From DASRHD01 sp035485575 (GTDB lineage: Bacteria; Verrucomicrobiota; Verrucomicrobiia; Opitutales; Opitutaceae), in contig DATHNW010000016.1 of the NCBI GenBank assembly GCA_035485575.1, positions 62,001-126,000 on the forward strand: a stretch of 64,000 nucleotides of DNA. The letters are read 5' to 3'. Positions 26,066-35,198 of the stretch are shown piece by piece; the stretch's first letter is position 1; each line of letters begins with the position of its first letter. The translations under genes were made by a program, and so were the position numbers. A model generated the notes under the pieces. That model worked only from the letters and a program-made list of their open reading frames with translations. It had not been told where the DNA came from and did not search any database.

Positions 26066-28303
26066 ATGACTCTTCGCGAACGTCTCCTCGCGCACCTGCG
26101 CGCCTCCGACTATGTGCCGGCCAATGAGACCGGGCTCGCCCGCGCGCTCAATCTCAAAAAGCAGGAACGCCGCGCCCTCGCCTTCGAGGTCCGCCGCCTG
26201 CTCGCCGCCGGCGGCCTGGTGCGCATCAAAGGCGACCGGCTCTGCGAACCCGGCGAAGCCGACCTCGTGACCGGCCGCATCTCCTTCCGCCAGAATGGCA
26301 GCGCGATCGTCATCCCGGACGGCAAAGTCAACGAGCCCGGTCCCGAGCGCCCGGCCGTGTTCATCGCGTCGGAGGACACCGACGTCGCGCTGCATGGCGA
26401 CAAGGTCGTCGCCCGCCTCAGCACCGGCGGCCCGCGCCGCGACGACGGCCGCCCCTCCGGCCGCGTCATCCGCATCGTCGAGCGCGCCCGCGACACCATC
26501 GTCGGCAACCTGCAACGCGCACGGGTGATGTTCTTCGTCATACCCGACGATCCGCGCCTGGTGCACCATATCCTTGTCCCCGACCCGGCAAAATCGAAAC
26601 TCTCCCCGCCGCCCGCGATCGGCGACAAGGTGGTCGTTCGCCTCCTCGAGTGGAAGGAACGCAACGCCAATCCCGAGGGCGAAATCATCTCCCGGCTCGG
26701 CCGCACCCATGAACCGCGCGCCGAGCTCCTCGGCATCTACGAGAAATTCGATCTCAGCGTCTCTTTTCCCGCCGAGGTGGAGCGCGAGGCCGCCGCCCTG
26801 CCCGCCCGCGTGCGCCCGGCCGAGCTGGCCGGCCGGCTCGATTACCGCGAAATCCCCACTTTCACGATCGATCCCGACGACGCCAAGGACTTCGACGACG
26901 CACTCTCCTTCGAGGAGCTGCCCGGCGGCGACATGCGGGTCGGCGTGCATATCGCCGACGTCTCAAGCTATGTCCGGCCCGGCACAGCCCTCGACCGCGA
27001 AGCGCAGCGGCGCGGCAACTCGACCTATCTCGTTGGCACCGTCATTCCGATGCTGCCCGAAAAACTGTCGAACGGCCTCTGTTCGCTCGTCGAGGCCGAA
27101 GACCGCCTGACCAAGGCCGCCCTGCTCACTTTTGCGAAAAACGGCCGCCTCAAACAGACCGAATTCGCCAACACCGTCATCCGCAGCCGCAAGCGCCTCA
27201 CCTACCGCCAGGCCCACGCTCTCCTCTTTCAAAATTCGCTCGAGGCCATCCGCGCGCTGCCCCTGCCGCCCGCGCATCAGACCGGCTCGACCGGCCGCGC
27301 TCTTTCCTCCCTCAGTGATCTGGAGCTCGTCGACCTGCAAAGCTGGGTGCGCCGCCTCTGGAAAATCGCCAAAAAACTCCGCGAGGACCGCATGGCCGCC
27401 GGTTCGCTCGACCTCGACATGCCGGAAATGAAGGTTTTCGTGGACAAGGAAGGCTACGCCGACCGCATCGAGAAGATCGAGCACGACGAGAGCCACCAGC
27501 TGATCGAAGAATTCATGCTCTCGGCCAACGAGGCCGTCGCCCGGCTCACGCGCGAGCAGCACCTGCCCTCGCTCTACCGCGTGCACGACAATCCCGACGA
27601 GGAGAAGCTGCAGGAATTCCGCCAGTTCGTGGCCACCTTCGGCATCCAGGCCGGCGACCTCACGCGCCACACCGAGGTCATCAAGCTGCTCGATGCGCTA
27701 CGTACGCACCCCCAGGGCTACACGCTGCGCACCCAGTTCTTGCGCAGCTTGAAAAAGGCGGTTTATCGCGCCTCGCCCGACGGGCACTACGGTCTCGCGA
27801 AAAAAGATTATACGCATTTCACCTCGCCCATCCGCCGCTACTCCGACCTCGTTGTCCACCGCGTGCTCGATTTTTACCTGGCGAAGCAGGCCGGCCAGAC
27901 CGCCGCGCGCTCCGCGCCCGGCTACCAGCAGGGCAGTCTCGAGACCCTCGCCGAGCACCTCAGCCTGACCGAGGTCAACTCGACCGAGGCCGAGCGCGAG
28001 TCGCAGAAGATCAAGCTGCTCGAGTTCTTCGAACGCGAGGTCGCGAAGAAAAAGAAGACCCCCTTTGCCGCCGTCATCACCGACGTGCGCAACCACGGCT
28101 TCTTCGTCGAACTGCCCGAGGCCATGAGCTTCGGCCTCGTGCACGCCTCGTCCCTCACCGACGACTTCTACGTGCTCAACAACGCGGGCAACGCCCTCAT
28201 CGGCCGCCGCACCAAGCGCCGTTTTGCCGTCGGCGACAGGACCACCGTCGTCGTGGACAAGGTGGACCGCTTCAAGCGCATGATGGACTTCCGCGTGGCC
28301 TGA
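26066..28303 (+). CDS. rnr: Ribonuclease R (RNB-family 3'-5' exoribonuclease)
   Basis: RNase R degrades structured RNA processively from the 3' end. The 745-residue protein has an N-terminal winged-helix-like region, two cold-shock domains (about 60-230), the RNB catalytic domain with the Asp cluster in TIDPDDAKDFDDALS (near 270), and a C-terminal S1 domain (AAVITDVRNHGFFVELPE onward). The catalytic-channel segment HFTSPIRRYSDLVVHR is intact. It lacks the long Lys-rich tail of the E. coli enzyme. It is divergent from glgA, and no Shine-Dalgarno site is obvious before the ATG. Confidence 0.96.
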   Translation: MTLRERLLAHLRASDYVPANETGLARALNLKKQERRALAFEVRRLLAAGGLVRIKGDRLCEPGEADLVTGRISFRQNGSAIVIPDGKVNEPGPERPAVFIASEDTDVALHGDKVVARLSTGGPRRDDGRPSGRVIRIVERARDTIVGNLQRARVMFFVIPDDPRLVHHILVPDPAKSKLSPPPAIGDKVVVRLLEWKERNANPEGEIISRLGRTHEPRAELLGIYEKFDLSVSFPAEVEREAAALPARVRPAELAGRLDYREIPTFTIDPDDAKDFDDALSFEELPGGDMRVGVHIADVSSYVRPGTALDREAQRRGNSTYLVGTVIPMLPEKLSNGLCSLVEAEDRLTKAALLTFAKNGRLKQTEFANTVIRSRKRLTYRQAHALLFQNSLEAIRALPLPPAHQTGSTGRALSSLSDLELVDLQSWVRRLWKIAKKLREDRMAAGSLDLDMPEMKVFVDKEGYADRIEKIEHDESHQLIEEFMLSANEAVARLTREQHLPSLYRVHDNPDEEKLQEFRQFVATFGIQAGDLTRHTEVIKLLDALRTHPQGYTLRTQFLRSLKKAVYRASPDGHYGLAKKDYTHFTSPIRRYSDLVVHRVLDFYLAKQAGQTAARSAPGYQQGSLETLAEHLSLTEVNSTEAERESQKIKLLEFFEREVAKKKKTPFAAVITDVRNHGFFVELPEAMSFGLVHASSLTDDFYVLNNAGNALIGRRTKRRFAVGDRTTVVVDKVDRFKRMMDFRVA

Positions 28304-28380
28304 AGGGCGGATGTGCCGGCGGCGGGAAAAGTCCGCCATCCATTTGCATCTTTCCTCCCCCCGGTTTAAAATTTTTCACC

Positions 28381-28923
28381 ATGAAAAATTACAATTTCAC
28401 TGAAAAGTTTCGTGAGCTCTATGCCAAGGCCACCAGCCTTTACGCCAGCGGTCAGCGCGAGGCCGGCACGTTCTTCACCGACGAGGAAAAAACCTGGCTC
28501 GCCGCCACCGGCCTCACCCCGCAGCACCTTTACGACTATGCCGAGGACCAGAACAGTTCGGCCGAACCCGGCTACGACATCGCCCTCGGCATCGAGCTGG
28601 TCCGGCGCGACTACTTTCTTAATGTCCAGCACGGCAAGCCGTCGTCCGCCGTGCTCGATGAGGCGAAAATGCCGGCCAAAACCGAGGCCATTCGCGGCAT
28701 TGAATGGCTTCCGCGCATCATTCCGAAAGCCCGGGCCAAGCTCCGCGGCGAGTTGCCGGCCAGCCTGATGTACTGCTGCGGCGGCGACCGGCGCTTCTTT
28801 AAAACGCACGACATCCATCCGGCCGAATTCCTCACCCTGGTCTGGCGAAATGAGAAGAACGACGCAGCCATCGCCGACTGGGTTGCCGCTCGCAGCGCAA
28901 TCACGCAAAAAGCCGCCGCCTGA
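28381..28923 (+). CDS. DUF5069 domain-containing protein
   Basis: A 180-residue cytoplasmic protein of unknown function. The C-terminal half carries the family's characteristic pattern: WLPRIIPKARAKLRGELPAS, then MYCCGGDRRFFKTHDIHPAE and FLTLVW. The N-terminal ~70 residues (NFTEKFRELYAKATSLYASG) are helical. DUF5069 proteins are frequent in Verrucomicrobiota and Planctomycetota, which supports the taxonomic inference. It follows rnr after 77 bp on the same strand, without a visible terminator, so co-transcription is possible. Conserved Cys, Asp, Arg and His residues could form an active site, but none has been shown here. Confidence 0.85.
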   Translation: MKNYNFTEKFRELYAKATSLYASGQREAGTFFTDEEKTWLAATGLTPQHLYDYAEDQNSSAEPGYDIALGIELVRRDYFLNVQHGKPSSAVLDEAKMPAKTEAIRGIEWLPRIIPKARAKLRGELPASLMYCCGGDRRFFKTHDIHPAEFLTLVWRNEKNDAAIADWVAARSAITQKAAA

Positions 28924-29017
28924 CCAGGCTAGATTTGATTAATGGTTTAAGCCGCGCGCGATTTGACTGTCCGCCAGTCCAGGCTAAGGGTCGTCATGCT
29001 TTCACTCCCGAGATTTT

Positions 29018-29500
29018 ATGGCCCAATTCACCCTGAACGTTAACGGCCAGTCGCGCACCGTTGATGCCGCGCCCGATACTCCCCTGCTCTGGGTGCTGCG
29101 CGACCACCTTGGCCTGGTCGGCACGAAATTCGGCTGCGGCATCGGCCAGTGCGGCGCCTGCACCGTGCACTTCAACGGCACTGCCATGCGCTCCTGCCAG
29201 CTGCCGGTCTCCAAACTCGGCACCGCCGCCATCACCACCATCGAAGGCCTTGCGGCCGATGCCTCGCATCCGCTGCAGCGTGCCTGGTGCGAACTGGACG
29301 TGCCGCAATGCGGCTATTGCCAGGCCGGCCAGATCATGTCCGCCTCCGCGCTTCTCGCCCACACGCCGCAGCCGAGCGACGACGACATCGATTCCGCCAT
29401 GGCGGGCAATCTCTGCCGTTGCGCCACCTACCTGCGCATCCGCGCCGGCATTCACCGCGCCGCCGAACTCGCCTCGACCGGAAAGGAGGCGGTCAAATGA
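29018..29500 (+). CDS. Molybdenum hydroxylase small [2Fe-2S] subunit (IorA/CoxS-like)
   Basis: The electron-transfer subunit of a xanthine-oxidase-family dehydrogenase. The 160-residue protein has a plant-type ferredoxin domain (FGCGIGQCGACTVHFNG, cysteines near 40-60) and a second helical [2Fe-2S] domain (CGYCQAGQIM and LCRCATYLRIRAGI). No export signal is present; such subunits ride with the Tat-exported large subunit. Its TGA overlaps the ATG of the large-subunit gene (ATGA), which is preceded by GGAGG at 29485-29489, giving tight translational coupling. The FAD subunit typical of CoxM-type enzymes is missing, as in isoquinoline 1-oxidoreductase and aldehyde dehydrogenases. Confidence 0.94.
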   Translation: MAQFTLNVNGQSRTVDAAPDTPLLWVLRDHLGLVGTKFGCGIGQCGACTVHFNGTAMRSCQLPVSKLGTAAITTIEGLAADASHPLQRAWCELDVPQCGYCQAGQIMSASALLAHTPQPSDDDIDSAMAGNLCRCATYLRIRAGIHRAAELASTGKEAVK

Positions 29501-31701
29501 ACACGCTCGCCACCCCTCTGCTCGACCGCCGTGGTTTCCTCAAACTTTCCGCCCTCGCCGGCGGCAGCCTCGTACTCGGCTTTTATCTCAGCTCCGCCCG
29601 GCGCATGCTGGGCGCCGACGTCGTCAAGGCCGACGCAAAAATGGCCGGCGGCGAATTCGCGCCCGACGCCTTCATCCGCATTTCCCCGGACGGCGCGGTC
29701 ACCATTTTCTCCGCCCGGCCGGAAATTGGCCAGGGCATCAAGACCTCCCTGCCGATGGTCGTGGCCGAGGAACTTGAGGTCGCCTGGCCGACCGTGAACG
29801 TCATCACCGCGCCGTTCGGCGCCGCCTTCGGCTCGCAGTCCGCCGGCGGCAGCACTTCCACGCCCAATTCCTATCTGATCATGCGCCGCGCCGGCGCCAC
29901 CGCCCGCACCATGCTGGTCGAAGCCGCGGCCCAAACCTGGAGCGTGCCCGCCAGCGAATGCTACGCGAAAGAAGGCGCCGTGTTTCACCGTTCCTCGGAC
30001 AAAAAGCTCACTTACGGCGAACTCACCGCCAAAGCCTCCACGCTGCCGGTACCCGATGAAAAATCGGTGCAGTTGAAAGATCCCAAGGACTTCAAGCTTC
30101 TCGGCACGCGTGTCGGCGGCGTGGACAATCCGAAAATCGTCACCGGCCAGCCGCTTTTTGGCATCGATCACACCGTGCCCGGGATGCTTTACGCCGCTTA
30201 CGAAAAATGCCCGGTCTTCGGCGGAAAAGTCGTCAGCGCCAACCTCGACCACGTGAAATCGCTGCCCGGTGTAAAGGATGCCTTCGTGATCGACCAGACC
30301 CTCGGCGGCGTGACAGGGCTCGTGCCTGGTGTCGCCATCGTGGCGGACTCCACCTGGTCGGCCTTCAGCGCACGCAGGCAGCTGCAGGTTCAGTGGGACG
30401 AAGGCTCCTTCGCCAACAGCAGCTGGGCGGACTTCGCGGAACAGGCAAAGCAGATGGCCCAGGGTTCCGGCCTGCACGAGACGCGCCGCGACGGCGAGCC
30501 GGACAAGGCGCTCGCCGGCGCCGCAAAAACCCTGGAAGCAACTTACAGTTATCCCTTCATTTCGCATACCAATCTTGAGCCGCAGAATTGTACGGTGAGC
30601 GTCGAGCCCGACCGCGTCCAAATCTGGGCGCCGACCCAAAATCCCGGCAAAGTTCATAAGGCAGTGGCCGAGCTGCTCGGCATCCCGGAGGAAAAAATCT
30701 CCCTGACGATCACGCGCATCGGCGGCGGCTTCGGCCGCCGGCTCGATGCCGACTACGCCCTCGAGGCAGCGGCCATTTCCAAGAAAGCCGGTGCGCCGGT
30801 AAAGCTCACCTGGACGCGCGAAGACGACCTGCAGCATGACCATTACCGCCCGGGCGGTTTTCATTTCCTGAAAGGCGGCGTCGATGCCGACGGCAAGCTT
30901 TCCGTCTGGAAGAGCCAGCACGTCGCTTTCGGCTCGAACCTTGGCGGGGACGATTTTCCCGCGCGTTTCGTGCCCAATTATGTCCTGCAGACTGGCACGC
31001 TCGAAAACAACATTCCGATGGGACCCTGGCGCGCACCCGGCAGCTGCACTTACGCCTGGGTCATCTGCAGCTTCCTTGACGAACTGGCCCATGCCGCCAG
31101 ACGCGATCCGGTGGCCTTCAACCTCGATGTGCTCGGCACCCGCAACATCGTTCCCGCCAGCGGTCCACGCGGCCGGCCCTACAACGCCGCCCGCATGCGC
31201 GCTGTCGTGAAGAAAGTCGCCGAAATGTCCGGCTGGGGCCAAAAACTGCCGCGCGGCCAGGGCCAGGGCCTCGGCTATTATTTCAGCCATCAGGGCTATA
31301 TCGCCGAAGTGGCCAACGTCACCGTTGACCAGGACGGCACGCTCCACGTCAACAAGGTCTTCGCTGCGGTGGACGTCGGTTCGCAGATCGTGAACATGAG
31401 CGGCGCCGAAAACCAGGTGCAGGGCGCGATCGTCGATGGCTTGGGCGCCGCCTGGTTCCAGGAGCTCGACATCCAGAAAGGCCGGATCGTGCAGGGCAAT
31501 TTTCACGAGTATCCGATGATCCGCATCGCCGATGCGCCCCAGGTGGAGATTGATTTCGCCAAAACCGACTATCCTCCCACCGGCCTCGGCGAGCCCGCGC
31601 TTCCGCCACTCGCCCCGGCCGTCTGCAACGCCATTTTCGCCGCCACCGGCAAGCGCATACGCGCGTTGCCCATCTCGCGCACAGATCTAAGCTGGAGCTG
31701 A
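29497..31701 (+). CDS. Molybdopterin-binding aldehyde/isoquinoline oxidoreductase large subunit (IorB-like), Tat-exported
   Basis: The 734-residue catalytic subunit of a periplasmic molybdenum hydroxylase. A twin-arginine signal starts the protein (LLDRRGFLKLSALAGGSL, residues ~8-25). Mo-cofactor motifs follow: IGQGIKTSLP, GGGFGRRLDADYALEA, PMGPWRAPGS, and the catalytic Glu in GLGEPALPPLAPA near the C-terminus. The ATG at 29497 has one of the few strong Shine-Dalgarno sites in the window. Substrate class (aldehydes or N-heterocycles) is family inference. No cytochrome c or XdhC-type maturation gene is adjacent, so the electron acceptor is unknown. Confidence 0.94.
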   Translation: MNTLATPLLDRRGFLKLSALAGGSLVLGFYLSSARRMLGADVVKADAKMAGGEFAPDAFIRISPDGAVTIFSARPEIGQGIKTSLPMVVAEELEVAWPTVNVITAPFGAAFGSQSAGGSTSTPNSYLIMRRAGATARTMLVEAAAQTWSVPASECYAKEGAVFHRSSDKKLTYGELTAKASTLPVPDEKSVQLKDPKDFKLLGTRVGGVDNPKIVTGQPLFGIDHTVPGMLYAAYEKCPVFGGKVVSANLDHVKSLPGVKDAFVIDQTLGGVTGLVPGVAIVADSTWSAFSARRQLQVQWDEGSFANSSWADFAEQAKQMAQGSGLHETRRDGEPDKALAGAAKTLEATYSYPFISHTNLEPQNCTVSVEPDRVQIWAPTQNPGKVHKAVAELLGIPEEKISLTITRIGGGFGRRLDADYALEAAAISKKAGAPVKLTWTREDDLQHDHYRPGGFHFLKGGVDADGKLSVWKSQHVAFGSNLGGDDFPARFVPNYVLQTGTLENNIPMGPWRAPGSCTYAWVICSFLDELAHAARRDPVAFNLDVLGTRNIVPASGPRGRPYNAARMRAVVKKVAEMSGWGQKLPRGQGQGLGYYFSHQGYIAEVANVTVDQDGTLHVNKVFAAVDVGSQIVNMSGAENQVQGAIVDGLGAAWFQELDIQKGRIVQGNFHEYPMIRIADAPQVEIDFAKTDYPPTGLGEPALPPLAPAVCNAIFAATGKRIRALPISRTDLSWS

Positions 31702-31707
31702 TTTCTT

Positions 31708-32190
31708 ATGCTCACTTCACGCCGGGATTATCTTCTCCGCCTCTTTGATGAGGCCATCCAGCTGCTGGCCCGCGTGATTTTTCAGCGGAGCAAGGGCCGG
31801 CTGCAGGACGCCCTGCAGTCCGTCGTGCAGGCCTGCGAGCGGCTCTTCGACATGGAGGGAGAGCAGCTGTTTCAATTCACGCCCGAGCAGCAGTATGCCA
31901 TGCTCACCGAGAACGAGCCGCCCGAGGCCGCCCGCGACAAGGCGCTGCTCTATGCCGCGCTCAATGCCGAGGCCGGCCGGATCTACACCGAGATGGGCAA
32001 CCTGCCGATGGCGCGCGGTTCGTTTCTCAACGCCCTGCGCTTCACGCTCAAGGCACAGCTTTCATTTGGCGCCGACAATCCGCCCGACTATGCACCGCGC
32101 ATCCCGGAGCTGCTCAATGCCCTCAAGGACGCGCCGCTCGATGCGGACACCGCCGAACTTCTGCGTGCCGCCCCGACGACCTCCCATTAG
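31708..32190 (+). CDS. Small helical protein, DUF6483/TPR-like, downstream of the Mo hydroxylase
   Basis: A 160-residue, all-helical cytoplasmic protein. The N-terminus SRRDYLLRLFDEAIQLLARV resembles the start of DUF6483-type proteins, and residues ~75-115 (LLYAALNAEAGRIYTEMGNL, then MARGSFLNALRF) look like one TPR hairpin. It begins 6 bp after the large-subunit stop, so it is almost certainly in the same operon. A chaperone or assembly role for the molybdoenzyme is only a contextual guess. It overlaps the convergent polymerase gene by 4 bp at the 3' end. Confidence 0.75.
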   Translation: MLTSRRDYLLRLFDEAIQLLARVIFQRSKGRLQDALQSVVQACERLFDMEGEQLFQFTPEQQYAMLTENEPPEAARDKALLYAALNAEAGRIYTEMGNLPMARGSFLNALRFTLKAQLSFGADNPPDYAPRIPELLNALKDAPLDADTAELLRAAPTTSH

Positions 32191-34388
32191 CCGCCAAACA
32201 GCTCCGACTGGCCGTCTCCCGGCGGCTTCACGCCGAGGAAACTTCCGTAACGCTCCAGCCAGTCGTCGAGCTTCTTCACGTAATAGTCAGGATCGTACGG
32301 CGCCGCTGCCGGATCATAAAGCGCCATTGGCCGGGCCCGCTGCCAGTCGTTCGTTTTTCCCTTGGCCTTCGCCGTGATGTAATAGCTCACACGGTCGCCC
32401 ATGCGCGGACGCGGGTTGAGCTGCAACGCCGCCTCGGCGGAGGCACGGCGCGGCTTCCCACCCTCGGCCATGAAACGCTCATAGGCGTCGGGATTCTGGC
32501 TCAGCGCCTCGGTCTTCGCGACTTCCGCCACCGGCAGAGCACGGCCAGCGAGTTTCTTCCGATACTCCTCGATCAATTCCACCGGCGACTCAGCTGATGC
32601 ACCGACGAGAAACCGGATCAGCCGGTCGGAAAGTTTTTTCAAGAACGGCTCGATGCCGCGCGAACGCAATGCGCTGCCGCGCAGCGTGATTTTTTTGCCA
32701 TCGTAGAGCGCATAATTTTTCGACTTGTAGCAGAACATCGCCTCGTACCGGCCGTCATATTCGAGCTCAATGCCGGGCGGCAGCACGGATTCGACCCGGG
32801 CCAGAAGGTCGTCGGGATTATCGAAAAACCGGTCGGACGACACATAGATGCCGTCCGTGTCAGCCTCGAGCAGCGTACAGCCGTTTTTTTCGAACTCTCC
32901 GATGAGCGCCTGCAGCAGTTCGCGTCCGCGGCGCGTGATCTCGGCCGCGAGCTCGCCGTCGCCGAAGCGCGCACCGGAGAAGCCCAGGTAGCCGTAAAAC
33001 GAGTTGATGAGGATCTTGAAGCTGGCCTGCCGCGCCTGCGCCTCGGCGCGCTCCTCCTCGGTCGGCGCGTTGCGCGCCAGCAGCTTGAACTTCAGCCGGT
33101 ACTCGCGCAGACGGCGCAGCATCGGGATGAAGACGCCGAGCGTGTCGTTGCGCGGATTGCGGCCGATCGTGAGCATCAGGCTCGGATAGAGCGAGGCCAC
33201 GTCGAAATGCAGCACGTGCTTGAACACGCCCTCCTGAAAACTGCGCGTGTAGCCGCCCTCGAACGGCGCGACCATCGGCGGCTGCGGACACGCCTGGCGC
33301 GCATGGTAGTATTCTTCGAGAAACAGCAGGTCGATTTTGTTCGTCGCTCCACGCAGCGTCGCCTCCTGCAGCGTAATCGGAAACGTCTTCGTCTGCTCGA
33401 AGTAGGTCGGCAGCAGCAGATCGGCAATGCCGCCAGTCTCGCGCAAGTCGTCCATGAGATACGAGAGAAACCTCGCGCGGTCGTTCCGATACGCGTCGAA
33501 GATCTTGTCGCCCGCCAAGTAGGTGCGTTCGCCGCTCTCCGCCGCGTCCCCGCCCGTCACGCCAAAATAAACCGCCACGTCCTTCAACCCAAACGCCGTG
33601 AGCTCGCGCGTCGTGATGTCGTAAAGCTGCACGAGTAGATACGTATCGATGACCGCGCGGCCGGGCAGGTCGCAGCGCGGAAAATCGATCAGGCGTTCGG
33701 CGACCTTGAGCCGGCTGTTGCGGAAGGTCGCGCGCTGGCCGAAGCGGCCCCATGCGCAGGGCACCTTGTGCAGGCGGCAGCGCTGGCGCAGATAATCGAG
33801 GTCGAACTTGAAGATGTTGTGCCCCTCGATCGCGTCCGGATCCTCCTCCGCCAGCACGGTGTTGAGGTCTTCAAGCAGCTTTTTCTCCGCGGTGTCGGTC
33901 ATTTCCGCCAGCACGAGCGTCCGGTCGCGTGCGCCGCAGCGCAGGCCGATGGCCAGCACACGGTCTTCGGGCCGGGTGGCGTTGCTGAAATGCCCTTCCG
34001 CCGACGCTGTCTCGATATCGAGCTGGCAACGGCGCAGTTGCGTGAACGACAGTTCGCCAAAAAGCCGGGCGCGCGTTTGCAGCAAAAACTGGCTTTCGAG
34101 CAGCCGGATGGCGTCCACACCATTGCCGTCTTTCGCCAGCTTCAGCAAACCGTCGTACGCCGCCAGCGAGTCCGCGTGCGCCATCCACGGGAAAGCACCC
34201 TCGCCTTTCAGCGGCTCGATCTGCAGGTCCGCGATCTCTTCCTCGACCGGCGGGTCGCGCAGCCAGGCAAACGGCCGCAGCGGCGCCACGCGCTCTTCGC
34301 GCCCGCCGTCCGCCGTCGCCACGCTCACGTGCGCACGGCCGTCGTCATCGACCCATACGCCGCAGAAAACTGGTGGTTGGTTGGTCAT
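32187..34388 (-). CDS. Family B DNA polymerase (Pol II-like) with 3'-5' exonuclease
   Basis: The 733-residue protein has both catalytic parts of a B-family polymerase. The exonuclease has Exo I DIET at 124-127, Exo II GHNIFKFDLDYL at 189-200, and a likely Exo III Asp in FLSYLMDD at 307-314. The polymerase has motif A DVASLYPS at 396-403, motif B KILINSFYGYLG at 458-469, and motif C DTDG at 510-513, so it should be active. Cellular bacterial PolB enzymes usually act in damage tolerance or restart. It stands alone, convergent with the molybdoenzyme operon; no LexA-like box was recognised upstream. Phage signs are absent. Confidence 0.94.
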   Translation of the reverse strand: MTNQPPVFCGVWVDDDGRAHVSVATADGGREERVAPLRPFAWLRDPPVEEEIADLQIEPLKGEGAFPWMAHADSLAAYDGLLKLAKDGNGVDAIRLLESQFLLQTRARLFGELSFTQLRRCQLDIETASAEGHFSNATRPEDRVLAIGLRCGARDRTLVLAEMTDTAEKKLLEDLNTVLAEEDPDAIEGHNIFKFDLDYLRQRCRLHKVPCAWGRFGQRATFRNSRLKVAERLIDFPRCDLPGRAVIDTYLLVQLYDITTRELTAFGLKDVAVYFGVTGGDAAESGERTYLAGDKIFDAYRNDRARFLSYLMDDLRETGGIADLLLPTYFEQTKTFPITLQEATLRGATNKIDLLFLEEYYHARQACPQPPMVAPFEGGYTRSFQEGVFKHVLHFDVASLYPSLMLTIGRNPRNDTLGVFIPMLRRLREYRLKFKLLARNAPTEEERAEAQARQASFKILINSFYGYLGFSGARFGDGELAAEITRRGRELLQALIGEFEKNGCTLLEADTDGIYVSSDRFFDNPDDLLARVESVLPPGIELEYDGRYEAMFCYKSKNYALYDGKKITLRGSALRSRGIEPFLKKLSDRLIRFLVGASAESPVELIEEYRKKLAGRALPVAEVAKTEALSQNPDAYERFMAEGGKPRRASAEAALQLNPRPRMGDRVSYYITAKAKGKTNDWQRARPMALYDPAAAPYDPDYYVKKLDDWLERYGSFLGVKPPGDGQSELFGG

Positions 34389-34479
34389 TCAGGCGAAGTC
34401 CAGGCCGCAAGGCGGACAAACCAGCCAAGACGATCCGGCCGGCGGAAGCAAAACGGATCCTTGCCTGCGCGCGGCCCGC

Positions 34480-34830
34480 TCAGAACGGCCGCACGTAAAC
34501 CATGGCCAGGGCAGTCGCGAGCAACGCCAATGTTATAAATATCAACAGCCCGGTGATACCGCGGCGGCGGTAGGCGATGCCGCCGATAGCCGAGAGGCCC
34601 AGCCAGCAGACGAACTTCACCATGAGCCACCAGCCGGCATGAAAGTGGTAGAGTCCCTGCCACATGCGAAATCCCGTAAGAAACACGATCAGGCTGGCGA
34701 TGCCCGACCACATGAGCACGCGCTTGCGCGACTCCGGCGCGCCCGCGAAGGCGTAAAACGTCGCCCCGGTCAGCCCGAGCACGGCGAGAAGATGGACGAT
34801 ATGCAGCGTATTGAGTTCCTCGGGATTCAT
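34480..34830 (-). CDS. Small integral membrane protein, four predicted helices
   Basis: A 116-residue membrane protein with about four transmembrane helices (from LNTLHIVHLLAVLGLTG, VLMWSGIASLIVFLTGFRM, WWLMVKFVCWLGLSAIGG and LLIFITLALLATALAMVY). The pattern, with His in the first helix and a WxxxF/K stretch in the third, recalls the CopD/UPF0093-like class of small quinone- or heme-associated membrane proteins, but I do not assign it. The ATG at 34830 is preferred over an upstream start adding 16 residues that lack hydrophobic character. It is upstream of the polymerase gene on the same strand, 91 bp away. Confidence 0.8.
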   Translation of the reverse strand: MNPEELNTLHIVHLLAVLGLTGATFYAFAGAPESRKRVLMWSGIASLIVFLTGFRMWQGLYHFHAGWWLMVKFVCWLGLSAIGGIAYRRRGITGLLIFITLALLATALAMVYVRPF

Positions 34831-35198
34831 GAAATGTGGAAAAAGAAAATGACACCCCGCCTTGTGCCGTGCGCCCAAAGGCTCTGTCCTTTTTAAGTCT
34901 AGGTGGGAACATCCGCGGCGGCGTTTGCTTTCCGATTTACGGCCTAGCAGCTTCCACCACGGTTTCAGCTCCCGAAAAGAAGCAAAGGCAAAGAGCGGTT
35001 ATTGAAGGCACCTCGAACACTGCAGGGTGTCGGCCTGAGGCTACCCGGCCGGGCCCGACGGTCAAACGGTCAATGCCTTTTTGCCGCAGAAAAATTTCTT
35101 GCTTTTGCGATCTTCTTTCAGCGTTACCCACCAGCACGCGATTCCCTCTTGCCACTCGGAGATCGGTCTCATTCGCTGAACTCCGAGCCACCACCGCA
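34831..35198. other. 368-bp intergenic region before the frameshifted gene
   Basis: No gene or clear RNA was recognised. The region separates the leftward small membrane protein from the rightward broken gene. No strong promoter pair, terminator or repeat stands out on either strand. Base composition falls toward its right end, matching the lower-GC gene that follows. Confidence 0.4.
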
